Positions 1 through 21,344 are shown, counted from the first letter of the stretch. The stretch: 22,500 nucleotides of DNA from Chrysomallon squamiferum (GCA_012295275.1 CM022675.1:1645925-1668424); one strand, 5' to 3'. The notes: generated by a model not told the origin, from the sequence alone. Program-made: numbers and translations.

Positions 1-283
1 GTCTTTCAAAGCGATGTCGAAAAACAATCAGAACATGAATACATCAAATATCGCCATTAAACTATTAGTTGATTTTACTTTAAGTGAGAGAAAAAAGTCT
101 AACTAAGATATGTCACCATATATTCAGTGCAGCGCAATGGATACATTATGTAATGTCAGTGCGTATAATTAAACATAAAGAAAATGAAAAAAAAAAAGAT
201 ATACAGAGAAAACCTATTTTTTCAGCTTTAGTAAAAATACTACAACTAATAGTAGCAGTAATAGATGTAGTAATAATACTGTT

Positions 284-285
<2 letters not shown>

Positions 286-376
<91 letters not shown>

Positions 377-381
377 TCTCT
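286..381. repeat. TC/GA microsatellite, array unit 1
   Basis: About 48 CT dinucleotides with one CA interruption near the end. Corresponding repeats are at 2567-2649 and 3735-3832. Confidence 0.97.
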
Positions 382-560
382 AAAGTGTGCATGTACGATG
401 CATGCATGTACGTATGCATGTGATCAGAATATTCTTTTATTTTGAAATTATTCAAATAAATACACAAACAGTAAACAAAGTGTGTTAAAATAGATTGCAG
501 TGTTTACGATAATAATTTTCCAATCATGCAGCTGCTGGGACGGACACATAAATTTAAAGT

Positions 561-845
561 AAATTAAGCTACCGTCGTCAAAGAAATAAAATTATAAGAA
601 AGATCACTGGCTGTTAGATAAATTAAATAACTTACTTTTTATTAGTGTATACACCATTCATCTAATAAAAATGTAAATAAATATATCGAGTAGTGCACCT
701 GCAAGAACATATAGGAATATTTTATGCTAAATTAAACTACCGTCGTCAGACAATTAAATTACAACAAATACTGATGGCTGATAGATATATTTAAAAACTA
801 ATTTTTTATTGTGAACAGCGTATACACCATTCATCTGAAAATACA
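561..845. repeat. Internal 168-bp duplication within the array unit
   Basis: Two diverged copies share ctaccgtcgtca (569-580 and 737-748), a TGGCTG-TAGATA block and tacaccattcatct. The same pair recurs in unit 2 with the same spacing (about 2832 and 2999). It is older than the 1229-bp duplication because both units carry it with the same differences between copies. Confidence 0.7.
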
Positions 846-970
846 TCTTTGTGTCACACCCTAACATTCACAGATATAATATCTATCATAGAGCATTTAG
901 TTTTTACTCTTTAGAAATGAGAAAACATTTAATATCAATCTTAATCTAACGTAATTTATTCTGAAAGTCT

Positions 971-1034
971 TTCAGTGCAGTGTCTGAAAAAACTTGAATC
1001 AGTACAGAACGTATGTTATGTCGTAAAATGTTAA

Positions 1035-1101
<67 letters not shown>

Positions 1102-1226
1102 TAACAAAGAAATGATATTTGAGAACTCTTGGGGTAAATACAATTATAATATAAAGTAGAAGCAGTAGCACTGGTAGCAGTCGTAGCATTGATAGTAGTA
1201 GTATTAGCGGTAGCTGTAGTAATTGC

Positions 1227-1258
<32 letters not shown>

Positions 1259-1521
1259 AATTAACTGTAGTTATGTAGTTAGCCAGAGTACTAGCAGTAT
1301 GACAAGTAGTTGCAGTAGGATTAGTGGTAGCTCTTGTACTTGAACTAATTGTTGCAGTAATCCATAACCATAGAGCAACAGTAACAGTAATAACAGAAGT
1401 AGTATCATTTGTGTTAACAGTAGCGAAGAGTAATAAAAGTAATCGTTGTAATACTACTTCAAGTAGCAGTTGTTGTAGTCATAGAGATAGCAGTGGTAGT
1501 GAATTATTATTATTATTATTA

Positions 1522-1557
<36 letters not shown>

Positions 1558-1698
1558 TTTGTATTATTATTGTTAATAATATAATTATTAGTAATAATGT
1601 TATTATTATTGCACACACATATATAAAAAAACACATAATTGTACTTAAGTAAAAAACATAAAATAAAATAAAATAAAAACAAATATAGATAAATAAAT

Positions 1699-1784
<86 letters not shown>

Positions 1785-2013
1785 CATAGATACATGTACA
1801 TTCATATATAAACAAACATTTATACACACACACACTCACACACATATACACTCCTACAATTATACATATACACATATATACATACATACACACATACAAA
1901 CATACATGCATAATACATACGTAGATTATGTGTGTTACTGGCTTTTATCGTCATGTGGTTGATAAGATCGAGCACAAAAAACAAAGATATTTGAAATGAA
2001 AAACGACTTTTAT
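971..2013. repeat. Microsatellite-rich segment present only in unit 1
   Basis: It contains TTA repeats (1036-1102), a long degenerate AGT-type trinucleotide tract (about 1150-1500), more TTA (1502-1557), a TA-GA compound repeat (1701-1782) and CA/CATA repeats (1820-1920). Open frames here are made of the repeats. It is either inserted in unit 1 or lost from unit 2. Confidence 0.75.
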
Positions 2014-2279
2014 GCATTCAAGTTCAGTTTGAAAACACTTGAAGGTATCGCTCGTACGTTTCATCATTAAAACTACATCAGCTAAGATAACGCAAACATA
2101 CATAGAGATATATGCATGCAAGCATAAACACATCAACACATGCATGTATAGTGAATACTTTGCATTCATGTGACAATAGAGCTTGTAGAAAGGTAATCCA
2201 TTCAGAGATAAAATGAAACTCGATTTTTTTTTAATTCCTAAATACACATATGAAACTAAAGTCGTAAAATATTTCATTC

Positions 2280-2563
2280 GTCTTTCAAAGCGATGTCGAA
2301 AAACACTCAGAATATGAATAAATCAAACATCGCCATTAAACTATTAGTTGCATTTACTTTAAGTGAGAGAGAAAAAAAGTCTGACTAATATATATCACCA
2401 TATATTCAGTGGTCCGCAATGGGTAAATTACGTAATGTCAGTGACTATAAATGAACATAAACAAAATGAAAAAAAATGATATACAGAGAAAACATATTTT
2501 TTCAGCTTTAGTAAAAATACTACAACTAATTGTAGTAGTAATAGATGTAGTAATAATACTGTT

Positions 2564-2650
<87 letters not shown>

Positions 2651-3508
2651 AAGTGTGTATGTACGATGCATGTATGTACGTATGCATATCATCAGAATAT
2701 TCTTTTATTTTGAAATTATTCAAATAAATACACAAACAGTAAACAAAGTGTGTTAAAATAGATTGCAGTGTTTACGATAATAATTTTCCAATCATGCAGC
2801 TGCTGGGACGGACACATAAATTTAAAGTAAATTAAGCTACCATCGTCAAAGAAATAAAATTATAAGAAAGATCACTGGCTGTTAGATAAATTAAATAACT
2901 TACTTTGTGTTAGTGTATACACCATTCATCTAACAAAAATGTAAATAAATATCTCGAGTAGTGCACCTGCAAGAACGTATAGGAATATTTTATGCTAAAT
3001 TAAACTACCGTCGTCAAAACATTAAATTATCAAAAATACTGATGGCTGATAGATATATTTAAAAACTAATTTTTCATTCTGAACAGCGTATACACCATTC
3101 ATCTGAAAATACAACTTTGTGTCACACCCTAACATTAGCAGATATAATATCTATCATAGAGCATTTAGTTTTTACTCTTTAGAAATCAGGAACATTTAAT
3201 ATCAATCTTAATTTAACGTAATTTATTCTGATAGTCTGTATTCAAGTTCAGTTTGAAAACACTTGGAGGTATCGCTCGTACGTTTCATATTAAAACTACA
3301 TCAGCTAAGATAACGCAAACATAGAAACATAGAGAGGTATGCATGCAAGCATAAACACATCAACACATGCATGTATAGTGAATACTTTGCATTCATGTGA
3401 CAATAGAGCTTTTAGAAAGGTAGTCCATTCAGAGCTAAAAGGAAACTCGATTTTTTTTTTAATTCTTAAATACGTTATATGAAATTAAAGTCGTAAAATA
3501 TTTCATTC
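2280..3508. repeat. Tandem array unit 2 (1229 bp, complete)
   Basis: It starts gtctttcaaagcgatgtcg, as at position 1, and the same start recurs at 3509. Point differences from unit 1 are few and scattered. The part after 3238 matches 2014-2279, showing the true order of the repeat unit. Confidence 0.87.
2567..2649. repeat. TC/GA microsatellite, array unit 2
   Basis: An uninterrupted CT run at the position equivalent to that in unit 1. Confidence 0.97.
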
Positions 3509-3732
3509 GTCTTTCAAAGCGAAAAAAAGTTAGAGAAAAAAGTCTGACTAAGATATATCACCATATATTCAGTGCACCGCAATGGGTAAATTATGTAATG
3601 TCAATGAGTATATTTAAACATAAACAAAATAAACAAAAAGATAAACAGAAAAAAAACTATTTTTTCAGCTTTAGTAAAAAATACTATTACTAATAGTAGT
3701 AGTAATAGATGTAGTAATAATACTGTTTCTTT

Positions 3733-3815
<83 letters not shown>

Positions 3816-3934
3816 TTCAGTATCTCTCTCTAACGTGTGTATGTACGATGGATGCATGTGCGTATGGATGCCATCAGAATATTCTTTTATTTTGAAATTA
3901 TTGAGATAAATACACAAATAGGAAACAAAGTAAA
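3509..3934. repeat. Tandem array unit 3 (truncated)
   Basis: It starts with the same motif, then lacks about 75 bp present in units 1 and 2 (after tctttcaaagcga). It keeps the TC microsatellite and the tattcttttattttgaaatt segment, and similarity stops near 3934 after aggaaacaaag. It is the most diverged of the three units. Confidence 0.8.
3735..3832. repeat. TC/GA microsatellite, array unit 3
   Basis: A CT run with several interruptions (tctgtctctctttcag) at its 3' end, consistent with an older or less homogenised copy. Confidence 0.95.
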
Positions 3935-4569
3935 AGTAAGTAAATAAATATGTTCAAGTCATAAAGTATTTTGACTCTCACCGAGCAGTATTGACTTTTA
4001 AGCAACAGTACTACTAAAATCTGTTTTCACTTTGAAGTCTAACACTTGTATGACTAAAACCAATTCATGCCTTTTGTGTGTATATATATATATATATGAA
4101 TTGATAATTCGAAATTAATGCACAGTATTTTTCTCCGTCACTCTTACTGTTTGTAAATGTTAACTGAAATGTGGACAGCAAATAACCCGTTAGATCTTTT
4201 TAAATGTCCACAATTTGCATCACTCTGTAATGAGCAACAGTGCGATAAAAAAAAAAAAAAAACACATGTGTATGAAGATATGTACAACTGCTTATACTGG
4301 TTATAATAAAAGTAATAAGATCAATAATAACTACAACTACAGTTATCAATCTGATTCTTACTGCTACCATTACTACTACAACCACTACTTTTATTGATAC
4401 TACTATTGATACTCCTGCTAATACTCAGAAAATACAGGTAAAATTAATTCAGAAAAGTACAGATCTATTACATTAGTTAGAGAAAACTCTTTACAGCGGT
4501 GCTAATTATTACAGTTGTATGAACAAAACAAAACAAATGATTTTACTTTTATGGATTTCTGGAAATACT
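3935..4569. other. Intergenic, no gene seen
   Basis: AT-rich unique sequence with a short TA run (4079-4097), a 16-A run (4246-4261) and a degenerate ACT-type trinucleotide stretch (about 4310-4425). No coding or RNA signal is seen. Confidence 0.6.
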
Positions 4570-5160
4570 TTGATTCAGGCTAGAAAGCCGGGTTTTGGGG
4601 AAAATGATGGTAAATGTTCGCAAGAAAATCGCAATATTCAACAAATATATGCGTCAATGCACATAATTCATTGACACAGTATTTTTCCTGCTGTATTGGT
4701 GTTAGACAAGGTGAAAATGTGTCGCCTTTACTATCCTCTCGTTCTATCCTAATAATAAACAAAATCATTTAAAAATCAATGAATGCCTGGGAATAAACCA
4801 AGATGAATTATTCAGTCATTCTTTAACACAGACGTGGCATGTCCTTTTTGTTTTACTATATAACGATATACAGACAATTACCAAGATATGCACAAATATC
4901 TAAACGTTTCTGATTTTTACTTCATGAAATTGAAACTAATAGAAAACTGAAAAATATGAAAAATAGAAATATTATAAGAAAATGCTTTTATCTTGAAAAT
5001 CAAAGTAGAAAGTTATAAATGTCTTGGTATTATCAGAGTGTTTGAAGTTCGGTTCAGGGATTGGTAAAGTTGAATAGTCAGCTGTGTACTACAGCAAACA
5101 CTTTCGAACAGGATGACACAAATGTAAATGGTATATTAAATTAGGAATAATTAAAACCCC
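4570..5160 (+). pseudogene. Decayed LINE-type reverse transcriptase fragment
   Basis: Three motifs of a non-LTR retrotransposon polymerase survive in the right order and spacing but in three frames. GVRQGENVSPLL is at 4698-4733, preceded by TQYFSCCI. VLFVLLYNDIQT is at 4841-4876, in place of the usual hhhLLYADDT (the catalytic aspartates are lost). YKCLGI is at 5014-5031. Stops and frameshifts lie between them. The GVRQGE and YK-LGI forms are known from LINE families of marine invertebrates; I cannot assign the clade. It is a dead fragment with no endonuclease domain visible. Confidence 0.72.
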
Positions 5161-5479
5161 TTTCGTGAAAGAAAAAGATAATATCATACTGTCAAAATAA
5201 TGTAATATATAATTTATACGTAACTTTCATCAACTTACAGCAACACAATTTTTACATAATACATAAATATATTTTTAATAAGTTATCGTTCTGAAATAAA
5301 GGTGTGTTTCATTCAGATATAATTTGGTATATATAGACTTAATTATAAAACTAATTTAATAGTGATGTTGTTTTCTTTCATTTTATATATATATATATAA
5401 TAAAAATGTTGTACATTATTGTAAATCCACCATCTTGTTATGATTACATTAACTTGTATATGTGAATCTCTTCATTAGA
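5161..5479. other. Intergenic, AT-rich
   Basis: No gene seen. It contains a short TA run at 5385-5398 and a TATATATAG motif at about 5330 that could be a core promoter element for a 5' exon, without further support. Confidence 0.5.
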
Positions 5480-5788
5480 CGTAGACTACGTGCTGGGAGT
5501 AAACAAAGTTCAGTTGAGACGTGACAAACACAGCTCATCAGTCAACTCTGAAACTGATCACTGATAATCTGAGCTGAAGTATTTTCTATGTCTGAATCAA
5601 TTTGTGTCATAATTGTGTATAATAACATGTCCTGAGTGGTCAGCATGTATTATCTCAACATGTCAAAATAGGAATTCACGCATCGTCTCACGTACGTTCT
5701 TTGTTGGGTGAGTGTTTCTGTAAACGTACATGGTTACACAATGCAACTCGCAATCGTAGATTCAGCTTTCTACAGAAAACAACACAAA
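5480..5788 (+). other. Possible non-coding 5' exon
   Basis: The stretch is less repetitive and richer in GC than its surroundings and ends at a strong donor, gtaagt (5789). The acceptor would be ttactttttcag at 6411-6422, just before the start codon. A second donor, gtgagt, is at 5708. The start of the exon is not defined; a TATATATAG at about 5330 lies upstream. This is inference from splice-site pairs only. Confidence 0.25.
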
Positions 5789-6251
5789 GTAAGTCAGTAA
5801 ATCAAACACTGCATTTCGGAGGACACACTGTTTTTGATTTTCAGACGTACATTGTCATTTTGAAAATTAAACTCACTAAGTCTATTGCCTCCCTACAAAA
5901 ACAGAAACCGTGATCTTTCTCTTACTTTGTGATATTTTATTACAACATCTAGAACTTATCTCATTAAAGAAAAGCAATATGTGTTGATTAAGATGTTTTG
6001 TTTGTTTGTCTTGTTTTTTGCTAAAAGACGTATGATAACACGAGTTGAATGTCTGACAACTATTAAAAATGAGCTACTTGGTGACTACAGCAGTTTAATC
6101 AGCTCTCAGGAAACGGGCCCAATCAGAAACCAGGTTTTCAGTCTGACATCAAAATTACTTCAGATCACATCAAATTAAACATTGCACAACAGAGGGACGT
6201 GCAAACAGCATATAGTGAAAATTGAACAAACCATATGACGCAAACATATAT

Positions 6252-6252
<1 letters not shown>

Positions 6253-6300
<48 letters not shown>
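6253..6300. repeat. TA microsatellite upstream of the start codon
   Basis: About 24 TA dinucleotides, directly before the candidate TATA box. Its length may affect the promoter or a 5' UTR intron. Confidence 0.95.
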
Positions 6301-6303
<3 letters not shown>

Positions 6304-6318
6304 AGATAACAAGACATC

Positions 6319-6348
6319 TATATAAGCCATTTCTCAGACTTTCATCTT
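6319..6348 (+). promoter_or_regulatory. Candidate TATA box and initiator
   Basis: TATATAAG at 6319-6326 stands just after a TA microsatellite. An initiator-like TCATCTT (A at 6344) follows about 25 nt after the first T of the box. This would give a 5' UTR of about 90 nt without an intron. It competes with the non-coding exon model. Only the core motif is visible. Confidence 0.3.
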
Positions 6349-6422
6349 CTCGTTTCTTCTTTCTTATTAATTTATTAATTTATTTATATATTTATTTACT
6401 TTACTCTACTTTACTTTTTCAG

Positions 6423-6434
6423 CATCAACTAAAG
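6423..6434 (+). promoter_or_regulatory. Translation start context
   Basis: The start codon at 6435 is preceded by CATCAACTAAAG. A at -3 and T at +4 make an acceptable Kozak context. The pyrimidine-rich run and AG immediately before it look like a 3' splice site, for a 5' UTR intron or possibly a spliced leader. Confidence 0.4.
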
Positions 6435-17007
<10,573 letters not shown>

Positions 17008-17219
17008 TTAACCTGACAAACATTTCATACACTTTAGTACCAAACTGAAGTTAAAAACTGTTTTTACTTTTAGATAAAATAGCTTTTGTTTAAAATTTTC
17101 TTTGCTTTAGCATTAGTTACTAGTACATTACGTTTTGAAGGTTATTTGTCTTCTTTTGTTTTTTTCTTTCTTTTTCATTCTTTCTTTTTCTTTCTTCACA
17201 TTTTTATTTTATTGTTGTT

Positions 17220-17223
17220 GTAA

Positions 17224-17293
<70 letters not shown>
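17220..17293. repeat. TTA microsatellite in the probable 3' UTR
   Basis: An ATT run between the stop codon and the proximal AATAAA, so it would be transcribed into the mature mRNA as a U-rich element. Confidence 0.9.
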
Positions 17294-17374
17294 CAGTATT
17301 ATTTGTTTCCATTACTTACTTATTTATTTATCGTTTTATTTTATTTATTTATTTATTAGTTAAGATTTTATGAA

Positions 17375-17380
17375 AATAAA
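17375..17380 (+). terminator. Candidate poly(A) signal, proximal
   Basis: AATAAA lies 368 nt after the stop codon, downstream of a TTA microsatellite. It would give a 3' UTR of about 390 nt. Confidence 0.35.
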
Positions 17381-17542
17381 AACAAATTCTCTATCTTCAG
17401 ATTTAATTTTCTTCCAAATTTCGTTTTGCTTTTCTTTCTATATTTAATATTTTTCTTATTTTCTTATTGATATTTTTTTATTACTTCTTTGTTTGTTTTA
17501 TTTTACTGTTTATTTTGTTCTAGTTATTTTTTACTATTATTG

Positions 17543-17562
17543 CACACACACACACACACACA
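17543..17562. repeat. CA repeat, 3' flank
   Basis: A short CA run of about ten units. Confidence 0.85.
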
Positions 17563-17704
17563 CGTATTGCGGTTTACTTTCTCCTTGAGCTGTAGCTTGG
17601 ATTACTGAAATCCAAATTGTTTTGTAATATACGCAGTACTTTTCTTTCTTTTCCTTGACCTGGCATAAAAAGAAAAGGTTTTGCTTTGATCTTTTGGCGT
17701 TGCC

Positions 17705-17708
<4 letters not shown>

Positions 17709-17746
<38 letters not shown>

Positions 17747-17749
17747 TTG

Positions 17750-17804
<55 letters not shown>

Positions 17805-17805
17805 A
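17709..17805. repeat. TTA microsatellites, 3' flank
   Basis: Two ATT runs separated by ttgtttt. A similar TAA region lies outside the right arm of the inverted repeat. Confidence 0.92.
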
Positions 17806-17974
17806 TAATTATTACTGTTATTGCTATGTTTACATTTAGTTTTATTATTATTATTTTGTCCTCGTTCTTTCGTTGCCTCATTTCGTATTCCTGTAGCTGT
17901 ATTAGTATTTTTTTATTTCTTTTAATTGATTTATTAACTTTTTTTTTTTTTTTTTATATATTTGCAATAGTTTG

Positions 17975-17980
17975 AATAAA
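17975..17980 (+). terminator. Candidate poly(A) signal, distal
   Basis: AATAAA followed by GCTTATT and a GT-containing stretch lies near the outer end of the left arm of the inverted repeat. The equivalent place in the right arm reads AATGAA, so the motif is not conserved between arms. It would give a 3' UTR near 1 kb. Confidence 0.25.
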
Positions 17981-18264
17981 GCTTATTGGGGTGCATCTCA
18001 TGTACTTTGTTTTCTGTAATATGTCGTAAATATTAGTTGAGATTTATTTTATGTCTATATAATTATTATTAATACTATAGTTGGGGTATTCGGCTTGTTG
18101 TATAAATTCATGACAGAAGAAAAGCTTTATCCCTGCTATTTCCAAAATGAAGGTTTTTGTTGTAATTATCATATTTCTTCATGCATATAACGATGTTTTT
18201 CCTTACTGTTTTCTAGTTAGATTACTGTACTTACACAACGAGCTATCAGTAAAGACTGCAGAGA

Positions 18265-18284
18265 ATCACTTGATATCAAGTGAT
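18265..18284. repeat. Perfect 20-bp palindrome
   Basis: ATCACTTGATATCAAGTGAT equals its own reverse complement. It sits at the inner end of the left inverted-repeat arm; the right arm keeps only one half plus a few bases. Confidence 0.9.
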
Positions 18285-18589
18285 ATTATTTCATATCGTT
18301 ACTGATTATAACTATACATTGTTATTGAAGATAATTATGAATTGAGTTTTAAGAAGAAAGGAATTTGTCTTCTATTTAATTTCTCTATTCAGTTTTATCT
18401 TTGGTGTTACTCTATCTCTGATTTTTCAACTTATTATTTTCTTCAGTTTAATATTGTCAATACATACACTTATAGCGAAATCTTTCAAGAAGTGTTTTTC
18501 CTCCATTACCATCAAGTGTAACAGTAGTAGTAACAGTAGTCTTAGTAGTAGTAGGAGTGTTATTAGTACCAGCAGCAGCAACTGAACGA

Positions 18590-18628
<39 letters not shown>

Positions 18629-19055
18629 GGTATTATTATTATAAGAAGTAGCAGTATACCTCTATCTGTGCAGCACTAAAGAGAAAAGACAACTGTGAAT
18701 TAATTTACTATAACAAAGATCCGTTTAGAGATGACAAGAAAATGGCAGACATGTTTGTTGCTTCATTTAACAACAGACAAAACTAAACTAAATATCTGTC
18801 GATACATAACAAGGGAGACTACTGTTGTCACAGCTGAGTGCGGGTATCCATTGCTCGAGTTTTTATGCTACTGGAAGATGGCGACGTTAAGACATTTCAA
18901 ATATGTTTATTATTTACTTAATGCTTTCTTCAAAACAGTTTTATAGTTAGAACTGAGAACTCTTAACTACTTTTATCTGAAAAGAATAATGGAAGTACAA
19001 TACAATAAGTAATAAAAATAAATAATATATGAAATAGAATAAAGGACACACATAG

Positions 19056-19099
<44 letters not shown>
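18285..19099. other. Spacer within the inverted repeat, no gene seen
   Basis: Unique AT-rich sequence with an AGT/AGC degenerate stretch (about 18520-18580), a TTA run (18590-18628) and a CA repeat (19058-19101). A 71-codon open frame at 18731-18946 has no recognisable feature and I do not call it. Confidence 0.55.
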
Positions 19100-19103
<4 letters not shown>

Positions 19104-19305
19104 TTTTATCACTTTCCACGTGTCAGTGAATTAATACAGAATCATCAATGTAACACGTATCAGATAATAACTTTTGTTTGTAATTTCCTTTCATTAAGAG
19201 ATAGCCTTATCAACATCAATAAGTAAATATATAATTTCGCTGTCAAACTATCTGAAGAGATTTAAATAAAAAACTTAGGCTTTTGAAATTCATAGTTTAA
19301 CTGAC

Positions 19306-19352
<47 letters not shown>

Positions 19353-19460
19353 GTTCGTAAGTATTATAATTACTCAATGAAATTACATTTTCACTACGTA
19401 ACTAAGTACTTACAGATCACTGTAATTATAATCGTGTACAATTATGATGATCAAACTATG
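19100..19460 (+). repeat. Dispersed repeat, copy 1
   Basis: Directly similar to 21345-21815. Shared stretches: acagaatcatcaatgtaaca, ataacaacttttgtt-like, ctgaagagatttaaa and tacgtaactaagtact. It carries a TA-CA microsatellite (19307-19352) that copy 2 lacks. No coding capacity. Confidence 0.65.
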
Positions 19461-19637
19461 ATATCAAGTGATTCTGTGTAGTCTTTGCTGATAGGTCATG
19501 CTGTCACGTGTTAAGGTGCCACCAAAAGTTCAGATAATCTGCCTGTTTATAAACTTAGTCTGTTCTGTTGCTACATATCTAGTTAGAATTATAATGTAGT
19601 AAGGTAGTTTTGCTTTGTTTATTAATTCGGACAAAGT

Positions 19638-19671
<34 letters not shown>

Positions 19672-20040
19672 TAATAATAATAATAATAATAATAGTAATA
19701 ATAGTGATAATAATCGTAAGAAATATTTATTAATATAGAAAAACAATAAGGATTCACAAGTACAGTAGTCAATGCTAGAAAAAAGTAAATATAAAACATC
19801 GTTATATCCATGAAAAGCTATAATAATTTCAGAAAGAACCTCCATCTTGGAAATAGCAGCAAGAAATCTATTCTTCCGGAATGAATTTATATAACAAGCC
19901 AAAACCCCTAACATAGTAATCATAACAATTATATAAACATTAAATAAATCTCAATCAATATTTTAGAAATATTACAGAAAACAAACTACATGAGATGCAC
20001 CACATGTGAGACAAGCTTCATTCAAACTATTGTAAATATA
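19460..20040 (-). repeat. Inverted repeat, right arm
   Basis: Reverse-complement partner of the left arm, but about 250 bp longer because of an extra segment at roughly 19515-19755 that includes a TAA microsatellite. Shared blocks: tgatatcaagtgattc (19459-19474), ggaaatagcagc (19849-19860) and tacatgagatgcac (19987-20000). Confidence 0.7.
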
Positions 20041-20103
20041 ATAAAAACAAAACACAAAATAATAATAAATAAAGAAACGAATAAATTAATAAATAAGTTA
20101 AAA

Positions 20104-20143
<40 letters not shown>

Positions 20144-20241
20144 AAATAAATAAATAATAATAACAATACTAACAAATAAATAAATAAATTACGAATATAG
20201 CCATACGAATAGGAAAACAAAGGAAAAAAAAAGAACAAAAA

Positions 20242-20277
<36 letters not shown>

Positions 20278-20308
20278 TAATAATAACAACAACAACAACA
20301 ACAACAAC

Positions 20309-20357
<49 letters not shown>

Positions 20358-20400
20358 GGAAATACTGGTATTACCATAGCCAGTATTACCGCTTTGTCTT
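20041..20400. repeat. ATAA and TAA/ACA microsatellite block
   Basis: AAAT repeats (about 20105-20195) and TAA with an ACA section (20243-20356). No gene. Confidence 0.9.
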
Positions 20401-20506
20401 AAAATACAGTCGCTAAGATATCGAGTTCATTTATCGATGTAAAGAAAACAGATCTTGCACGTCATTAATCTCATAATAAGCATAATGATGATGATGATGA
20501 GAATAA

Positions 20507-20578
<72 letters not shown>

Positions 20579-20862
20579 CAGTAATTATAATTATAACAAT
20601 AAACACAATCTTGACTTTTAGCATAATCAGTATGATGTTACATTTTGGTTTCTGGATTTCCTCCAGAAATAAAAAGATCATCTTTGTGACAAGTATTACT
20701 GATAAAGAAAGTCATTAGAGACTGAGTCTCCAATGCCTCCCAGTGTCTTTATCCCTGAAACTGAGAGATTTATACATTTTACTTCTATTCAGTACGTTAA
20801 TGAACACTAAATACTGATGTTTCGTGAGAGGAATAAGTTAGCGACAAAACATGAGAGGACTA
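20401..20862. other. Intergenic with trinucleotide repeats
   Basis: A GAT-ACT-TAA compound run (20483-20575), then unique sequence. No coding or RNA signal is seen. Confidence 0.6.
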
Positions 20863-21222
20863 TCTGGGCAAGGGGCGGGCAAACTTCTTAACACAGGGGC
20901 CGGATGGATCTGATAGGAAGAGCATCAGGACCAGAATACGAAATGAGAACAACAAATATTTCAAAACGTGTATTTTATGTAAACAGTAATTTCACTATTA
21001 ACTCGGCGAGTACCTTCGAGACACCTTAAATTTTAACCTTGAGTGCGACGTGAATAAACAATAAAAATAATAATAATAAGTAAAAAAAAGTAGCTCTATG
21101 AATTGACTTTATTTGATTGACTTTTATTTTGCTGTCTCGCGGGCTGCATGACAATGTTAATTGTTAACAGTTTCGTGCGCCAGACAATAAATCTTCCCGG
21201 ACCGTTGTTTACCCGCCCTACG
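20863..21222. mobile_element. hAT-like MITE (non-autonomous DNA transposon)
   Basis: The left end reads aaggggcgggcaaactt, then ggggccgga. The right end in reverse complement reads tagggcgggtaaacaacgg, then tccggg. These inverted ends resemble the CAGGGG-GGGCAAAC ends of hAT elements. A possible 8-bp target duplication flanks it: gaggacta (20855-20862) and gaggacaa (21223-21230), 7 of 8 matching. GC content at the ends is well above the surroundings. There is no transposase frame. The exact left terminus is uncertain because tctggg precedes the terminal motif. Confidence 0.6.
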
Positions 21223-21344
21223 GAGGACAATTGCTGGAATTGCAAACAAAGATTAAGAAAATGCATGACCTCATCAGACGTACATTCTGCAACCAGTTTA
21301 AGTATACCAACTGCTCATACATTTCAAATTATGACCGTACACAC

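Larger units (their letters stand above)
1..2279. repeat. Tandem array unit 1 (with ~1 kb extra segment)
   Basis: Position 1 matches position 2280. The unit is closely similar to 2280-3508 over 1-970 and about 2014-2279. The intervening 971-2013 is absent from unit 2. The unit contains a TC microsatellite, the GCAGCTGCTGGGACGGACAC stretch near 530 and the ACCGTCGTCA subrepeats. No gene is visible. The array may begin left of the window. Confidence 0.85.
17956..18284 (+). repeat. Inverted repeat, left arm
   Basis: It matches the reverse complement of 19460-20040. Shared blocks include gtgcatctcatgta, the ctgctatttccaa region near 18136, gatgttttt near 18192 and gaatcacttgatatca near 18263. 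Identity is imperfect. The arm ends in a perfect palindrome. Confidence 0.72.

Noticed and set aside
84-383. 99-codon open frame ending in serine-leucine repeats, and its counterpart at 2451-2651
   Set aside because: The second half is a CT microsatellite and the first half has no recognisable feature. The frame recurs only because the DNA is tandemly repeated.
1324-1911. Open frames on both strands
   Set aside because: They are composed of AGT, ATT, TA and GA repeats, with overlapping frames on the same DNA.
4580-4768. Minus-strand 62-codon open frame
   Set aside because: It is the antisense shadow of the reverse transcriptase relic, whose motifs read on the plus strand.
5701-6178. Two open frames of 65-70 codons upstream of the gene
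   Set aside because: No domain, signal or family resemblance, and they do not join exon 1 in phase. The region is better explained as leader or intron.
18731-18946. 71-codon open frame in the 3' flank
   Set aside because: No recognisable domain, no splice context and no signal peptide. This length is expected by chance.
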